Part shown: piece after piece, positions 57,020-64,000 of the stretch
Layout of the letters: each line of letters begins with the position of its first letter
Numbering within the stretch: the first letter of the stretch is position 1
From: Nocardioides carbamazepini
GTDB lineage: Bacteria; Actinomycetota; Actinomycetes; Propionibacteriales; Nocardioidaceae
Direction of reading: 5' to 3'
DNA: 64,000 nt
NCBI RefSeq assembly: GCF_024614185.1
Contig: NZ_JAHTLF010000016.1
Location: forward strand, 310,001 to 374,000
Made by a program: the position numbers and the translations under genes
The notes under the pieces: model-generated
What the model was told of the DNA's origin: nothing
The model's input: only the letters and a program-made list of their open reading frames with translations
Databases searched by the model: none

Positions 57020-58024
57020 ATGAAGCGACTTCTCGTCCGGCGCTGTGCCGTCGGACTCACTCTGGGTGCACTGGCCGCGACGGGTCTCGCCGGAGTCTCG
57101 TCTCCGGCGCACGCCGCTGTCAGCGACGCGTGGCTCGTTGCATCCGCATCCGTTCACAACGACGGCAGCAACCCCGATTGCGTTGCGAGCGTGACGGGCG
57201 ACAGCCCGGACTCGATCGCCTGGAGCGATAACGGCGTGACGGTGACCCAGAGCTACGCAGAGTCAGGCACCGTCACCGCTCCTGGTGGCGATGTATCGAC
57301 CCTGGGTGCTTCGGGCAGCACCAGCGTCACTGCGACGCCCATTGGTGCGGGGCCGGCGACGATCACCGCGAGTAGCAACCTGTCTGCCTCGGCCGTTCCG
57401 AGCGTGCCGGCGACGGTGTGTCAGGGCCATGCGACGGCATCGGGTGAGGTCGACGGTGAGTTCGTGCTGCCCCAGCCGATGTGGGCGACCATCACCGTGA
57501 CGGGGAGCGGCACCGGCACGGCCGAGGTAGGCGGCAGCATCAATCTCTCGCTTGCTGACGGCGCGATCTACGTCCAGGCCGCCAAGCGCTCGACTGGAAC
57601 GATGACCGCGCTGATTCCGGCGGGCAATGTCGGCTTCGATTTCGATTCCTGGGCTGACGCCTATGCCCATCAGCCGACTCACCGTGCTGGCTCGTTCACG
57701 ATGACGACGAAGGTCGACCTCCAGCCGGTGGGTGCCGCATCGACGGCGTCCGGCAAGGGCGCTGGCTACGCCCAGTTCGGTGCTCGTGACTGCGCGACGG
57801 GCAATGTCGCCGCGGCGATCACCAAGAAGGCCAAGAAGAAGGCCAAGCAGGTGCTGATCACCGTCAACGGCGCGAAGGTCGCGAAGTTCAAGGGCAAGAA
57901 GCTCAAGAAGCGGACTCTCGTGCTCCCGGCCGCGCCGGCCTCGGCTGCCGAGGTGGTCGCGACGATCACGCTGAAGAACGGCAAGAAGGTGACGGTCACC
58001 AGGTCCTACCTGGCCTGCTCCTGA
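57020..58024 (+). CDS. secreted protein of the tandem family, copy 4
   Basis: 334 residues from ATG 57020, ribosome site CGAGGAG. Signal peptide ending SPAHA-AVSD. Middle part with IAWSDNGVTVTQS and LPQPMWATITV; C-terminal GARDCATGNVAAAITKK module ending YLACS. Over about 57766-58024 the DNA is almost the same as the last part of copy 5, whereas the N-terminal halves differ. Function unknown. Confidence 0.72.
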   Translation: MKRLLVRRCAVGLTLGALAATGLAGVSSPAHAAVSDAWLVASASVHNDGSNPDCVASVTGDSPDSIAWSDNGVTVTQSYAESGTVTAPGGDVSTLGASGSTSVTATPIGAGPATITASSNLSASAVPSVPATVCQGHATASGEVDGEFVLPQPMWATITVTGSGTGTAEVGGSINLSLADGAIYVQAAKRSTGTMTALIPAGNVGFDFDSWADAYAHQPTHRAGSFTMTTKVDLQPVGAASTASGKGAGYAQFGARDCATGNVAAAITKKAKKKAKQVLITVNGAKVAKFKGKKLKKRTLVLPAAPASAAEVVATITLKNGKKVTVTRSYLACS

Positions 58025-58037
58025 TCGACGGATGTTG

Positions 58038-58071
58038 CGGAGGTCCGGCTGACGTGTCAGCCGGGCCTCCG
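58038..58071 (+). terminator. 16-base-pair hairpin after copy 4
   Basis: CGGAGGTCCGGCTGAC and GTCAGCCGGGCCTCCG pair with one mismatch around a two-base loop, starting 14 bases after the stop. Confidence 0.6.
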
Positions 58072-58171
58072 GCGTCGTTGGTGAGGCCTTAAGGTGACGC
58101 CTGGCCGCCCTCATCCCCCATTGCTCCTGGCGGCCGGGTCACGTCGTGGTCGGAGCGCGAGAGTTGGCTTC

Positions 58172-59212
58172 GTGAACATGTTCTTCCTTCGCCGTGGATC
58201 CGTGGCGCTCACTCTGAGCGCTCTCGCGGCCGCAGGGCTGGCCAGTGTGCCCGCTCCGGTTCACGCTGCTGTCGTCGACGCGGACAACTACTCCTGGTCC
58301 GTCGTTGGCAACAGCGGCGGCGGCGACGCCGCATGCACGACCAGTGTCACGTCCAACGACACGCCCATCCTGTCGTGGAGCGACAACGGAATTCCGGTGA
58401 CGACGACCGAGTCCGACTCGGGCACGGCGACTGCGCCCGGTGAGACCACCGCGCTGAGCGCTTCCGCATCGACGACCGTCAGCGCGACACCGGTTGCCGG
58501 GGGCCCGGCGACGATCAGGTTCGCGACGACGATGAACGCCAGTGCCGTCCCGAGCAAGGAGAGCCCCCTTTGTGAGGGCTTCGCCTCCGTGGCGGGCCAG
58601 GCCCACGGGGAGTTCGCGTTGGCGCAACCGATGTGGGCCACGATCTCGTGGACGACCGGCGGCCAGGGGCCCGAAGGATCCGGCTATGTCGACCTGGCCC
58701 TCGAGGACGGCCGCCTCAGGGTCGAGACCCTGGTCCGGACGTCCGGAAGCATGACGGCACTCCTGCCCGCAGGCTCGGTCGCGCTCGACCTGTACGGCAA
58801 GACCAGCGCCTACGCCGACGACTCCCGATACCGCACGGCGTCGTACTCCTCGTCGATCGACATCGACCTCCAGCCGATGGGCGCCGCGACGGCGGCGGAC
58901 ATCGACCTCCAGCCGATGGGCGCCGCGACGGCGGCCGCGGGCAAGGGCAAGGGCTACACGCAGTTCGGTGCTCGTGACTGCGCGACGGGCAATGTCGCCG
59001 CGGCGATCACCAAGAAGGCGAAGAAGAAGGCCAAGCAGGTCGTGATCACCGTCAACGGCGCGAAGGTCGCGAAGGTCGCGGGCAAGAAGCTCAAGAAGCG
59101 CACCCTCGTGCTGCCGGCGGCTCCTGCCTCGGCTGCCGAGGTGGTCGCGACGATCACGCTGAAGAATGGCAAGAAGGTGACCGTCACCCGGTCCTACCTG
59201 GCCTGTTCCTGA
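58172..59212 (+). CDS. secreted protein of the tandem family, copy 5
   Basis: 346 residues from GTG 58172 (GAGAG 8 bases upstream; ATG 58178 is the alternative). Signal peptide ending APVHA-AVVD. It contains LSWSDNGIPVT and LAQPMWATISW. A 39-base tandem duplication (58859-58897 and 58898-58936) repeats IDLQPMGAATAA, so the linker before the C-terminal module is doubled. The C-terminal module (GARDCATGNVAAAITKK to YLACS) is nearly identical to that of copy 4. Function unknown. Confidence 0.7.
   Translation: MNMFFLRRGSVALTLSALAAAGLASVPAPVHAAVVDADNYSWSVVGNSGGGDAACTTSVTSNDTPILSWSDNGIPVTTTESDSGTATAPGETTALSASASTTVSATPVAGGPATIRFATTMNASAVPSKESPLCEGFASVAGQAHGEFALAQPMWATISWTTGGQGPEGSGYVDLALEDGRLRVETLVRTSGSMTALLPAGSVALDLYGKTSAYADDSRYRTASYSSSIDIDLQPMGAATAADIDLQPMGAATAAAGKGKGYTQFGARDCATGNVAAAITKKAKKKAKQVVITVNGAKVAKVAGKKLKKRTLVLPAAPASAAEVVATITLKNGKKVTVTRSYLACS
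58859..58936 (+). repeat. 39-base tandem duplication inside copy 5
   Basis: Two adjacent 39-base units (58859-58897, 58898-58936), differing only at the last base, keep the reading frame and add 13 residues. This looks recent. Confidence 0.85.
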
Positions 59213-59226
59213 TCCTCCGTGTCACC

Positions 59227-59260
59227 ACTGCGGGCCCGGCCGACAGGCCCGGTCCGCAGT
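59227..59260. terminator. 15-base-pair imperfect hairpin after copy 5
   Basis: ACTGCGGGCCCGGCC and GGCCCGGTCCGCAGT pair with two mismatches around GACA. It lies between the stop of copy 5 and the convergent deaminase stop (59274), so it may act both ways. Confidence 0.55.
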
Positions 59261-59273
59261 GCTTCGTGCGCGG

Positions 59274-60287
59274 TCAGGGATGGGCGAGCCAGGCGTCGAT
59301 CTCGGCTGTGGCGGCGTCGACGAGGTCCTTGGGCGCGCGGCTGGCGCGGAACGACATCCGCGCCAGTTCGGCGAGCTGGCCGTCGGTGAGATCGTGGGCG
59401 GCGCGCATGGTGGCGTACTGCCCGGCGAGGCGCGAGCCGAACAGCAGCGGGTCGTCCGCGCCGAGGGCGACGGTCGCGCCGGCCTCGAGCAGGGTCGGCA
59501 GCGGGACCGAGGTGAGGTCGGAGTAGACGCCCAGGGCCACGTTCGAGACCGGGCAGACCTCCAGCGCGATCCCGGCGTCGACGATCCGGGCGAGGAGCTC
59601 GGCATCCTCGGCCGCGCGTACGCCGTGCCCGAGCCGCCCTGCGTGCAGTGCGTCGAGGCACAACCGGATGTGCTCGGGGCCGCGCAGCTCGCCGCCGTGC
59701 GGGGCGAGCAGCAGTCCCGCGCGCTCGGCGATCGCGAAGGCGCCGGCGAAGTCGTCGGTGCGGCCGCGGCGCTCGTCATTGGAGAGGCCGAAGCCGACGA
59801 CGCCGCGGTCGACGTACTGGCTGGCCAGCCGGGCCAGGGTCCGGGCGTCGAGCGGGTGGCGGGTGCGGTTGGCGGCGATGATCACGGCGATGCCGAGCCC
59901 GGTGCGGGCCGAGGCGTCGCGGACCGCGTCGAGCACGAGGTCGGTGAACGCGGTGATGCCGCCGAAGCGGGCGGCGTACCCGCTGGGGTCGACCTGGATC
60001 TCCAGCCACCGGCCGCCGTCGGCGACGTCGTCCTCCGCGGCCTCGAGGACCAGGCGGCGGACGTCGCCCTCCGTGCGCAGGACGGACCGCGCGACGTCGT
60101 AGAGCCGCTGGAAGCGGAACCAGCCCTTCTCGTCCGCCGCGGTCAGCTGCGGCGGCCAGTCCACGGCCAGCGCGTCGGGCAGGTGGATCCGGTCCCGCTC
60201 GGCCAGCTCGAGCAGGGTCGAGTGCCGCATCGAGCCGGTGAAGTGCAGGTGGAGGTGGGCCTTGGGCAACGCCTTGAGATCCCGCAC
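59274..60287 (-). CDS. adenosine deaminase-family protein
   Basis: 337 residues from GTG 60287; ATG 60296 is nine bases upstream. TAGGAT ends just before the chosen GTG as in the leaderless pattern of this region, and also offers AGGA. The metal site KAHLHLHFTGSM, the catalytic HGGE, LGHGVRA, CPVSNVALG and DDPLLFG are all in family order. HFTGS replaces the usual HLDGS, and the protein may be an adenosine-deaminase-like enzyme with another aminopurine substrate. In related actinobacteria add lies near murB; here the secreted array lies between them. Confidence 0.85.
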   Translation of the reverse strand: MRDLKALPKAHLHLHFTGSMRHSTLLELAERDRIHLPDALAVDWPPQLTAADEKGWFRFQRLYDVARSVLRTEGDVRRLVLEAAEDDVADGGRWLEIQVDPSGYAARFGGITAFTDLVLDAVRDASARTGLGIAVIIAANRTRHPLDARTLARLASQYVDRGVVGFGLSNDERRGRTDDFAGAFAIAERAGLLLAPHGGELRGPEHIRLCLDALHAGRLGHGVRAAEDAELLARIVDAGIALEVCPVSNVALGVYSDLTSVPLPTLLEAGATVALGADDPLLFGSRLAGQYATMRAAHDLTDGQLAELARMSFRASRAPKDLVDAATAEIDAWLAHP

Positions 60288-60371
60288 GGGCGCCATCCTA
60301 GTGGCGTGGCGCACCGTGCGCGGCGGGCCTGCTGCGCGATGCCCGCACCCCTCCTCGGGCCGTGCGCGGCG

Positions 60372-61235
60372 TCAGGAACGCCCGGTCGCATCGAGGGCGA
60401 GCATCGCGGCCGCGACCTCCCCGACCGCCGCCTCGGGGATCGCCGTCGAGGCCTGGTCGAGGACGAGCAGCCGCGCATCGGGGATCTCGCGGGCGAGGGC
60501 CTCACCGTTGCCGACAGGGAAGAACGGGTCGCGGCGACCATGCACGACCAGCGTCGGCATGGTGAGCTCGCCCAGCCGCTCACGCCAGCGGGGCGCGCAG
60601 TCGAGATGGGCGAACACGATGCCCAGCTGGTTGGCCATCTGCACGGTGGGCGCGGTGCTCGGCGTGCGATCCCAGATCCGCCCGGCGACCGCACTGGCGG
60701 CGATGGGATCCTCGCCGAGGGCCTTCGCACGGTCGACGGCGAACGCCGCGACGGCGTCGCGGTCGGACCAGTCGGGCATGGGGTGCGAGAACAGCCGCTC
60801 CATCGTCGCCGCGTCGTGGTCGGGCAGGTCGTCGTCGACCGGGCCCGGAGCGACCGGCCGCGTCGCGGCGAGAGTGAGTGCGCCGAACGCGTCCGGATGG
60901 TCGAGCGCCGCGACCTGGGCCACCATCCCGCCGACGCCGATGCCCGCCAGGTGCGCCGGCCGGTCGTCGAGCCGGCGGGCGAGCGCTGCCGCGTCGGCGG
61001 CGAGGTCGCGCAGCGTGTACGTCGGAGCCTCCGGGGCGGCGGTGAGTGATGCGCCGGCATCGCGCAGGTCGTACCGCACGACGTGCCGTCCGCCGCGGGC
61101 GAGCGTCGTGCAGAGCTCGTCGGGCCACGAGAGCATGGTCGTGCCGCCCGCACACAGGATCAGCGGATCCGCTGGGTCGCCGAAATGCTCGACTCCGAGC
61201 GGAACGCCGTTGGCCTCGACCGTCGTCGGATGCAC
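60372..61235 (-). CDS. alpha/beta-hydrolase-fold protein lacking the catalytic Ser and His
   Basis: 287 residues with the full fold: LILCAGGTTMLSWPDELC (oxyanion region), VVRYDLRDAGAS, then the nucleophile elbow LAGIGVGGMVAQ, where the Ser of GxSxGG is Gly. The acid DPFFP segment (VVHGRRDPFFP) remains, but the His loop (GMGHDLP in relatives) reads DQASTAIP. Two of three catalytic residues are therefore absent. It may be a binding protein or a non-hydrolytic enzyme. It is divergent from the FadH-type flavoprotein gene. Confidence 0.8.
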   Translation of the reverse strand: MHPTTVEANGVPLGVEHFGDPADPLILCAGGTTMLSWPDELCTTLARGGRHVVRYDLRDAGASLTAAPEAPTYTLRDLAADAAALARRLDDRPAHLAGIGVGGMVAQVAALDHPDAFGALTLAATRPVAPGPVDDDLPDHDAATMERLFSHPMPDWSDRDAVAAFAVDRAKALGEDPIAASAVAGRIWDRTPSTAPTVQMANQLGIVFAHLDCAPRWRERLGELTMPTLVVHGRRDPFFPVGNGEALAREIPDARLLVLDQASTAIPEAAVGEVAAAMLALDATGRS

Positions 61236-61444
61236 TCGTGAACCTCCAGGTCCGTGTCGTGGGCCAGGTGTGGCCCTGGGACGGTGGACCGCCAGCGCCG
61301 CGGGAACTCATCGGCACCGCGGGAACCTAGCCGTCGTCGCTTTACATCGCCGAAACCCGGGGCCGTCGTCCCGTTTCGGGTGCGTGAATTTCCGCTGGGG
61401 CCCTTGACCCCTGGCCCGCGCCATGAGCACACTGTTCGTGTGAT

Positions 61445-61471
61445 CCGAAACACGTTCGGGTCATCCGAACG
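61445..61471. promoter_or_regulatory. three alternating CCGAA/TTCGG half-sites (operator-like)
   Basis: CCGAA-N5-TTCGG-N5-CCGAA, the last two forming the 19-base palindrome CGTTCGG-GTCAT-CCGAACG (61453-61471). It ends 13 bases before ATG 61485, next to the ribosome site GGGAGG. It is probably a repressor site within the 249-base divergent region 61236-61484, which also must hold the promoter of the hydrolase-like gene. Confidence 0.45.
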
Positions 61472-61484
61472 GGTGGGAGGCGGG

Positions 61485-63491
61485 ATGTCCGAGCTGATGT
61501 TCTCGCCGATCGAGGTCGGCGGGGTGTGCCTGCGCAATCGGGTGGTGGTCCCGGGCCACACCACGAACTTCGCCGAGCACAACCTCCCGACCCGGCGCCA
61601 CGCGGCCTACCTGGGTGAGCGGGCGCGCGGCGGCGCGGGGCTGATCATCACCGAGGCGATCCGGGTGCACCCGACCAGCGCCGGTCGTCACCTCAGCCTC
61701 GGCAGCTTCGACGACGCGTCCGTCCCCGCCTACGCCCAGCTGGTCGAGGCGGTCCACGAGCACGGCGCCGCGTTCTTCGCGCAGATCATGCACGCCGGAC
61801 GGCAGGCCAACGGAGAGGCGACGCGTACTGCGGCGTGGTCGGCCTCCGCGCTCCCGTGGTCACCGTCGGCCGACATCCCCCACGCGATGGGCCACACCGA
61901 CATCGACACGGTCGTCGCCGGCTTCGGTGCGGCCGCGCGCCGGATGGCTGCCGCGGGCTTCGACGGCGTCGAGGTGCACGCCGGGCACGGACACCTTCTC
62001 CAGCAGTTCCTCTCGCCGGCGACCAACCTGCGCGACGACGAGTACGGCGGCGACGCCGACCGGCGCCTGCGGCTGACCCGCGAGGTGCTCACCCGGGTCC
62101 GGGCCGCGGCGCCCGGCCTGCCGATCGGGCTGCGGGTGAGCGCCGACGAGTTCCTCGACGGCGGCCTGCGTCCCGACGACGTCATCGAGATCGTCGGTCG
62201 CCTCAGTGGCGAGTTCGCCCTGGCCTACGTCCACGTGAGCCACTCGGCCTACCAGGCGAGCTACTCGCTGTCGACGCAGATGGCCGACATGAGCTTCGGC
62301 CACGCGCCCTTCCGGGAGCACGCGGCCATGTTCAAGAAGGCGCTGCCCCACCTTCCGGTCGTCGCCGTGTGCCGGCTGGACTCCCTGGCGGAGGCGGCCG
62401 AGCTGCTCGACGCGGGGGAGGCCGATCTGGTGGCCCTGGCCCGCCCCCACATCGCCGACCCGCACCTCGTGCGCAAGGCCCGTGAGGGACTGCCCGCCCG
62501 AGGCTGCCTCGCGTGCAACCAGGGCTGCATCGCGCGGGTCGAGAAGAGCCTGCCGATCACGTGCGTGGTCAACCCCGAAGTGGGTGTCGAGGACCAGTGG
62601 AACGACGCCTGGCAGGCACTCAGCTCCCCGCGCCGGAGAAGGGTGATCGTGGTCGGGGGAGGTCCCGCGGGTCTGCAGGCCGCGCTGTCGGCCGCCCGGG
62701 CCGGCGACCGGGTCACCCTCGTCGAGCGCGCCGAGACCCTCGGCGGCCAGCTCGCGACCGCCGCCGCGATGTCCCACCGGGCCCGTCTCGGGCTCCTGAT
62801 CCGCGATCTCGAGCGGGACCTGCGGTCCCACGACGTCGAGATCCGCGTCGGCACCGAGGTCGACACGGTGTCGATCCTGGCCGGCGGGTGGGACGACGTG
62901 ATCGTGGCCACCGGCTCGGTGCCGCGTCGTCACGACTTCGGTGCCGGCGTACCGGTGCTGACCTCGGTCGAGGCGGCTGAGCAGGTCGCCGCCCGGAAGG
63001 ATGTCGCAGGTCTGCGCTTCGCCCTGTGGGACGACGACGGTGACTGGACGTCCGCGTCGATCGCCGAGGGGCTGGCACTGCTCGGCGCCGACGTCCACAT
63101 CGTCACGCCCACGCCCAGCCTGCACGCTCGGATCACGACGTACTCCCGGCTGGCGTTGACCCCGCGCCTGCGGGAGCTGCGGGTGCATGCCCACCTCATG
63201 CGCACGCTCGCCGTCTCCGGCCGGGGCCGGGTCGTGCTGACCGACACGCTCAGCGGCGACTCCGACAGCCTCACCGACGTCTTCGCGGTCGTCGACCTGG
63301 GCCGGCCCCGGGCCCGCGACGAGCTCTACCGCGAGCTCGAGCGGATGCCGGACGGCCCGCGCGTGCACGTCGTCGGTGACGCCAACTCGCCACGTACGGC
63401 GCTGGAGGCGGTCTTCGAGGGCCGGATCGCCGGCGCCTTCCTCGGCGACGCGGAGACCTCTGCCGCTCGCGCCGTCGTCGCCGGCCACTGA
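61485..63491 (+). CDS. TMADH/2,4-dienoyl-CoA reductase-family FMN/FeS/FAD oxidoreductase
   Basis: 668 residues from ATG 61485 (GGGAGG upstream). Old-yellow-enzyme barrel (1-370): FSPIEVGGVCLRNRVVV, QIMHAGRQ, GVEVHAGHGHLLQQFLSP. Then a [4Fe-4S] site CLACNQGC...C (about 345-365) and a FAD/NAD domain with VIVVGGGPAGLQAAL (about 388) and VATGS. This is the architecture of FadH, trimethylamine and histamine dehydrogenases and of mycofactocin-associated FadH/OYE proteins. The substrate is unknown. Forty bases separate it from the next gene, probably co-transcribed. Confidence 0.88.
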   Translation: MSELMFSPIEVGGVCLRNRVVVPGHTTNFAEHNLPTRRHAAYLGERARGGAGLIITEAIRVHPTSAGRHLSLGSFDDASVPAYAQLVEAVHEHGAAFFAQIMHAGRQANGEATRTAAWSASALPWSPSADIPHAMGHTDIDTVVAGFGAAARRMAAAGFDGVEVHAGHGHLLQQFLSPATNLRDDEYGGDADRRLRLTREVLTRVRAAAPGLPIGLRVSADEFLDGGLRPDDVIEIVGRLSGEFALAYVHVSHSAYQASYSLSTQMADMSFGHAPFREHAAMFKKALPHLPVVAVCRLDSLAEAAELLDAGEADLVALARPHIADPHLVRKAREGLPARGCLACNQGCIARVEKSLPITCVVNPEVGVEDQWNDAWQALSSPRRRRVIVVGGGPAGLQAALSAARAGDRVTLVERAETLGGQLATAAAMSHRARLGLLIRDLERDLRSHDVEIRVGTEVDTVSILAGGWDDVIVATGSVPRRHDFGAGVPVLTSVEAAEQVAARKDVAGLRFALWDDDGDWTSASIAEGLALLGADVHIVTPTPSLHARITTYSRLALTPRLRELRVHAHLMRTLAVSGRGRVVLTDTLSGDSDSLTDVFAVVDLGRPRARDELYRELERMPDGPRVHVVGDANSPRTALEAVFEGRIAGAFLGDAETSAARAVVAGH

Positions 63492-63531
63492 CCCACCACC
63501 GCTCGAACCACCGAAAGGAACACCTCACTCC

Positions 63532-64000
63532 ATGATCGATATCGAGGACCGCCTCACGCTGGACGAGCGGTCGACGGTCGACTTCATCCTCGGGCTGCGC
63601 AAGCGGTGGAGCGACGCCGTCTATCCCACGCTGGCCGCCGAGTTCGCCGAGACGGGCGCGCCCGCGGACAGTCCGGAGCAGGTCGGGCAGGTGATGCACG
63701 GGCTGCCGAGCTATCCGTGGTTCTCCCACCTCGAGCGGGTCCAGCAGAAGATGCTGTGGCGTGCCGCCGGTGATGCCGTCGTACGCCGCCGCGACGACCT
63801 GGTCGGCGACCTCGACGCCGCACCGGCCGACGGCGTGGGCACGCTGACGCTCGACCCGGAGCTGGAGCTGCCGACGTGGTACACCGACTACGACATCCAC
63901 GTGCAGCCGGGCAGCTTCTTCTCCGACGACCTCTCCGCCTACGTCTACGAGTTCGGTGCCCGCATCGTGATGCTGCGGGACAACGACGGCTACAAGTTCC
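63532..64000 (+). CDS. N-terminal part of an unidentified protein, possibly a methyltransferase (partial)
   Basis: 156 residues from ATG 63532, cut by the window end. GAAAGGA at 63513-63519 is the possible ribosome site. The N-terminal helical part (TVDFILGLRKRWSDAVYP, SYPWFSHLERVQQKML) is followed by LPTWYTDYDIHVQPGSF and AYVYEFGARIVMLR. Similar openings occur in some actinobacterial SAM-methyltransferases, but no SAM-binding motif has been reached. It follows the FadH-type gene in the same direction. Confidence 0.55.
   Translation, partial: MIDIEDRLTLDERSTVDFILGLRKRWSDAVYPTLAAEFAETGAPADSPEQVGQVMHGLPSYPWFSHLERVQQKMLWRAAGDAVVRRRDDLVGDLDAAPADGVGTLTLDPELELPTWYTDYDIHVQPGSFFSDDLSAYVYEFGARIVMLRDNDGYKF

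Noticed and set aside
1..64000. Prophage, integrative element or plasmid origin
   Set aside because: No integrase, terminase, capsid, relaxase, replication initiator or attachment-site duplication next to the tRNA genes was seen.

Overview
The window is GC-rich (roughly 70%) chromosomal DNA from a high-GC Gram-positive. Codon use, overlapping ATGA/GTGA/TGATG gene junctions, leaderless-type promoters, mycofactocin- and F420-type oxidoreductases and the rpmG-MaoC-MaoC-murB order all point to an actinobacterium, most likely Nocardioidaceae (Nocardioides-like). The genus is an inference from gene content; no rRNA is present.

Regions. (1) 1-6.0 kb: a catabolic block (carboxylase end, MaoC, LLM flavin oxidoreductase, mycofactocin-type SDR, cupin; opposite them EthD, enoyl-CoA hydratase and a second SDR) ending in a thiolase remnant with an internal deletion. 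(2) 6.0-34.6 kb: a Wzx/Wzy-type exopolysaccharide locus. It has the priming sugar-phosphate transferase, a PssD/PssE glycosyltransferase pair, polysaccharide co-polymerase, flippase, sulfotransferase, a ParB-like/methyltransferase fusion, an APH-fold kinase, a secreted GH26-like hydrolase, a GT2, a CDP-alcohol phosphotransferase, a polymerase fused to a chain-length-type domain, a LamG lipoprotein and two large secreted propeller/PKD proteins. Two paralogous histidine kinase/LuxR regulator pairs lie within it and at its right edge. A recurring TTGGGGG/TATTGG motif precedes almost every transcription unit of the locus and may define its regulon. (3) 34.7-40.9 kb: an apparently iron-regulated operon in which an adenylation-carrier-acyltransferase fusion protein is co-transcribed with a complete ferric-iron ABC importer; the permease seems to begin at CTG. 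(4) 40.9-48.5 kb: envelope and miscellaneous genes (RDD, MptB-like mannosyltransferase, GT4, pirin, LrgA/LrgB) with three inverted-repeat elements sharing TGTAACTA termini, one of which carries an AbiEi/DUF559-like gene. (5) 48.6-52.5 kb: amidase, tRNA-Thr, tRNA-Met, rpmG, a MaoC/HadAB-like pair and murB. (6) 52.6-59.2 kb: five tandem copies of an unrecognised secreted protein family, two of them fused in frame, interrupted by an antisense methyltransferase. (7) 59.3-64 kb: adenosine deaminase-like enzyme, an alpha/beta-hydrolase lacking its catalytic Ser and His, a TMADH/FadH-type flavoprotein and the beginning of one more gene.

Working together: region 2 encodes synthesis, export, decoration (sulfation, phosphorylation, methylation) and probably trimming of a surface polysaccharide, with two-component control. 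Region 3 couples iron uptake to activation and transfer of an acyl or amino acid whose identity cannot be read from the sequence. Regions 1 and 7 look like cofactor-rich catabolism of a CoA-linked or cyclic substrate.

All coordinates and motifs were read by eye. Family names rest on motif recognition, not on database searches.
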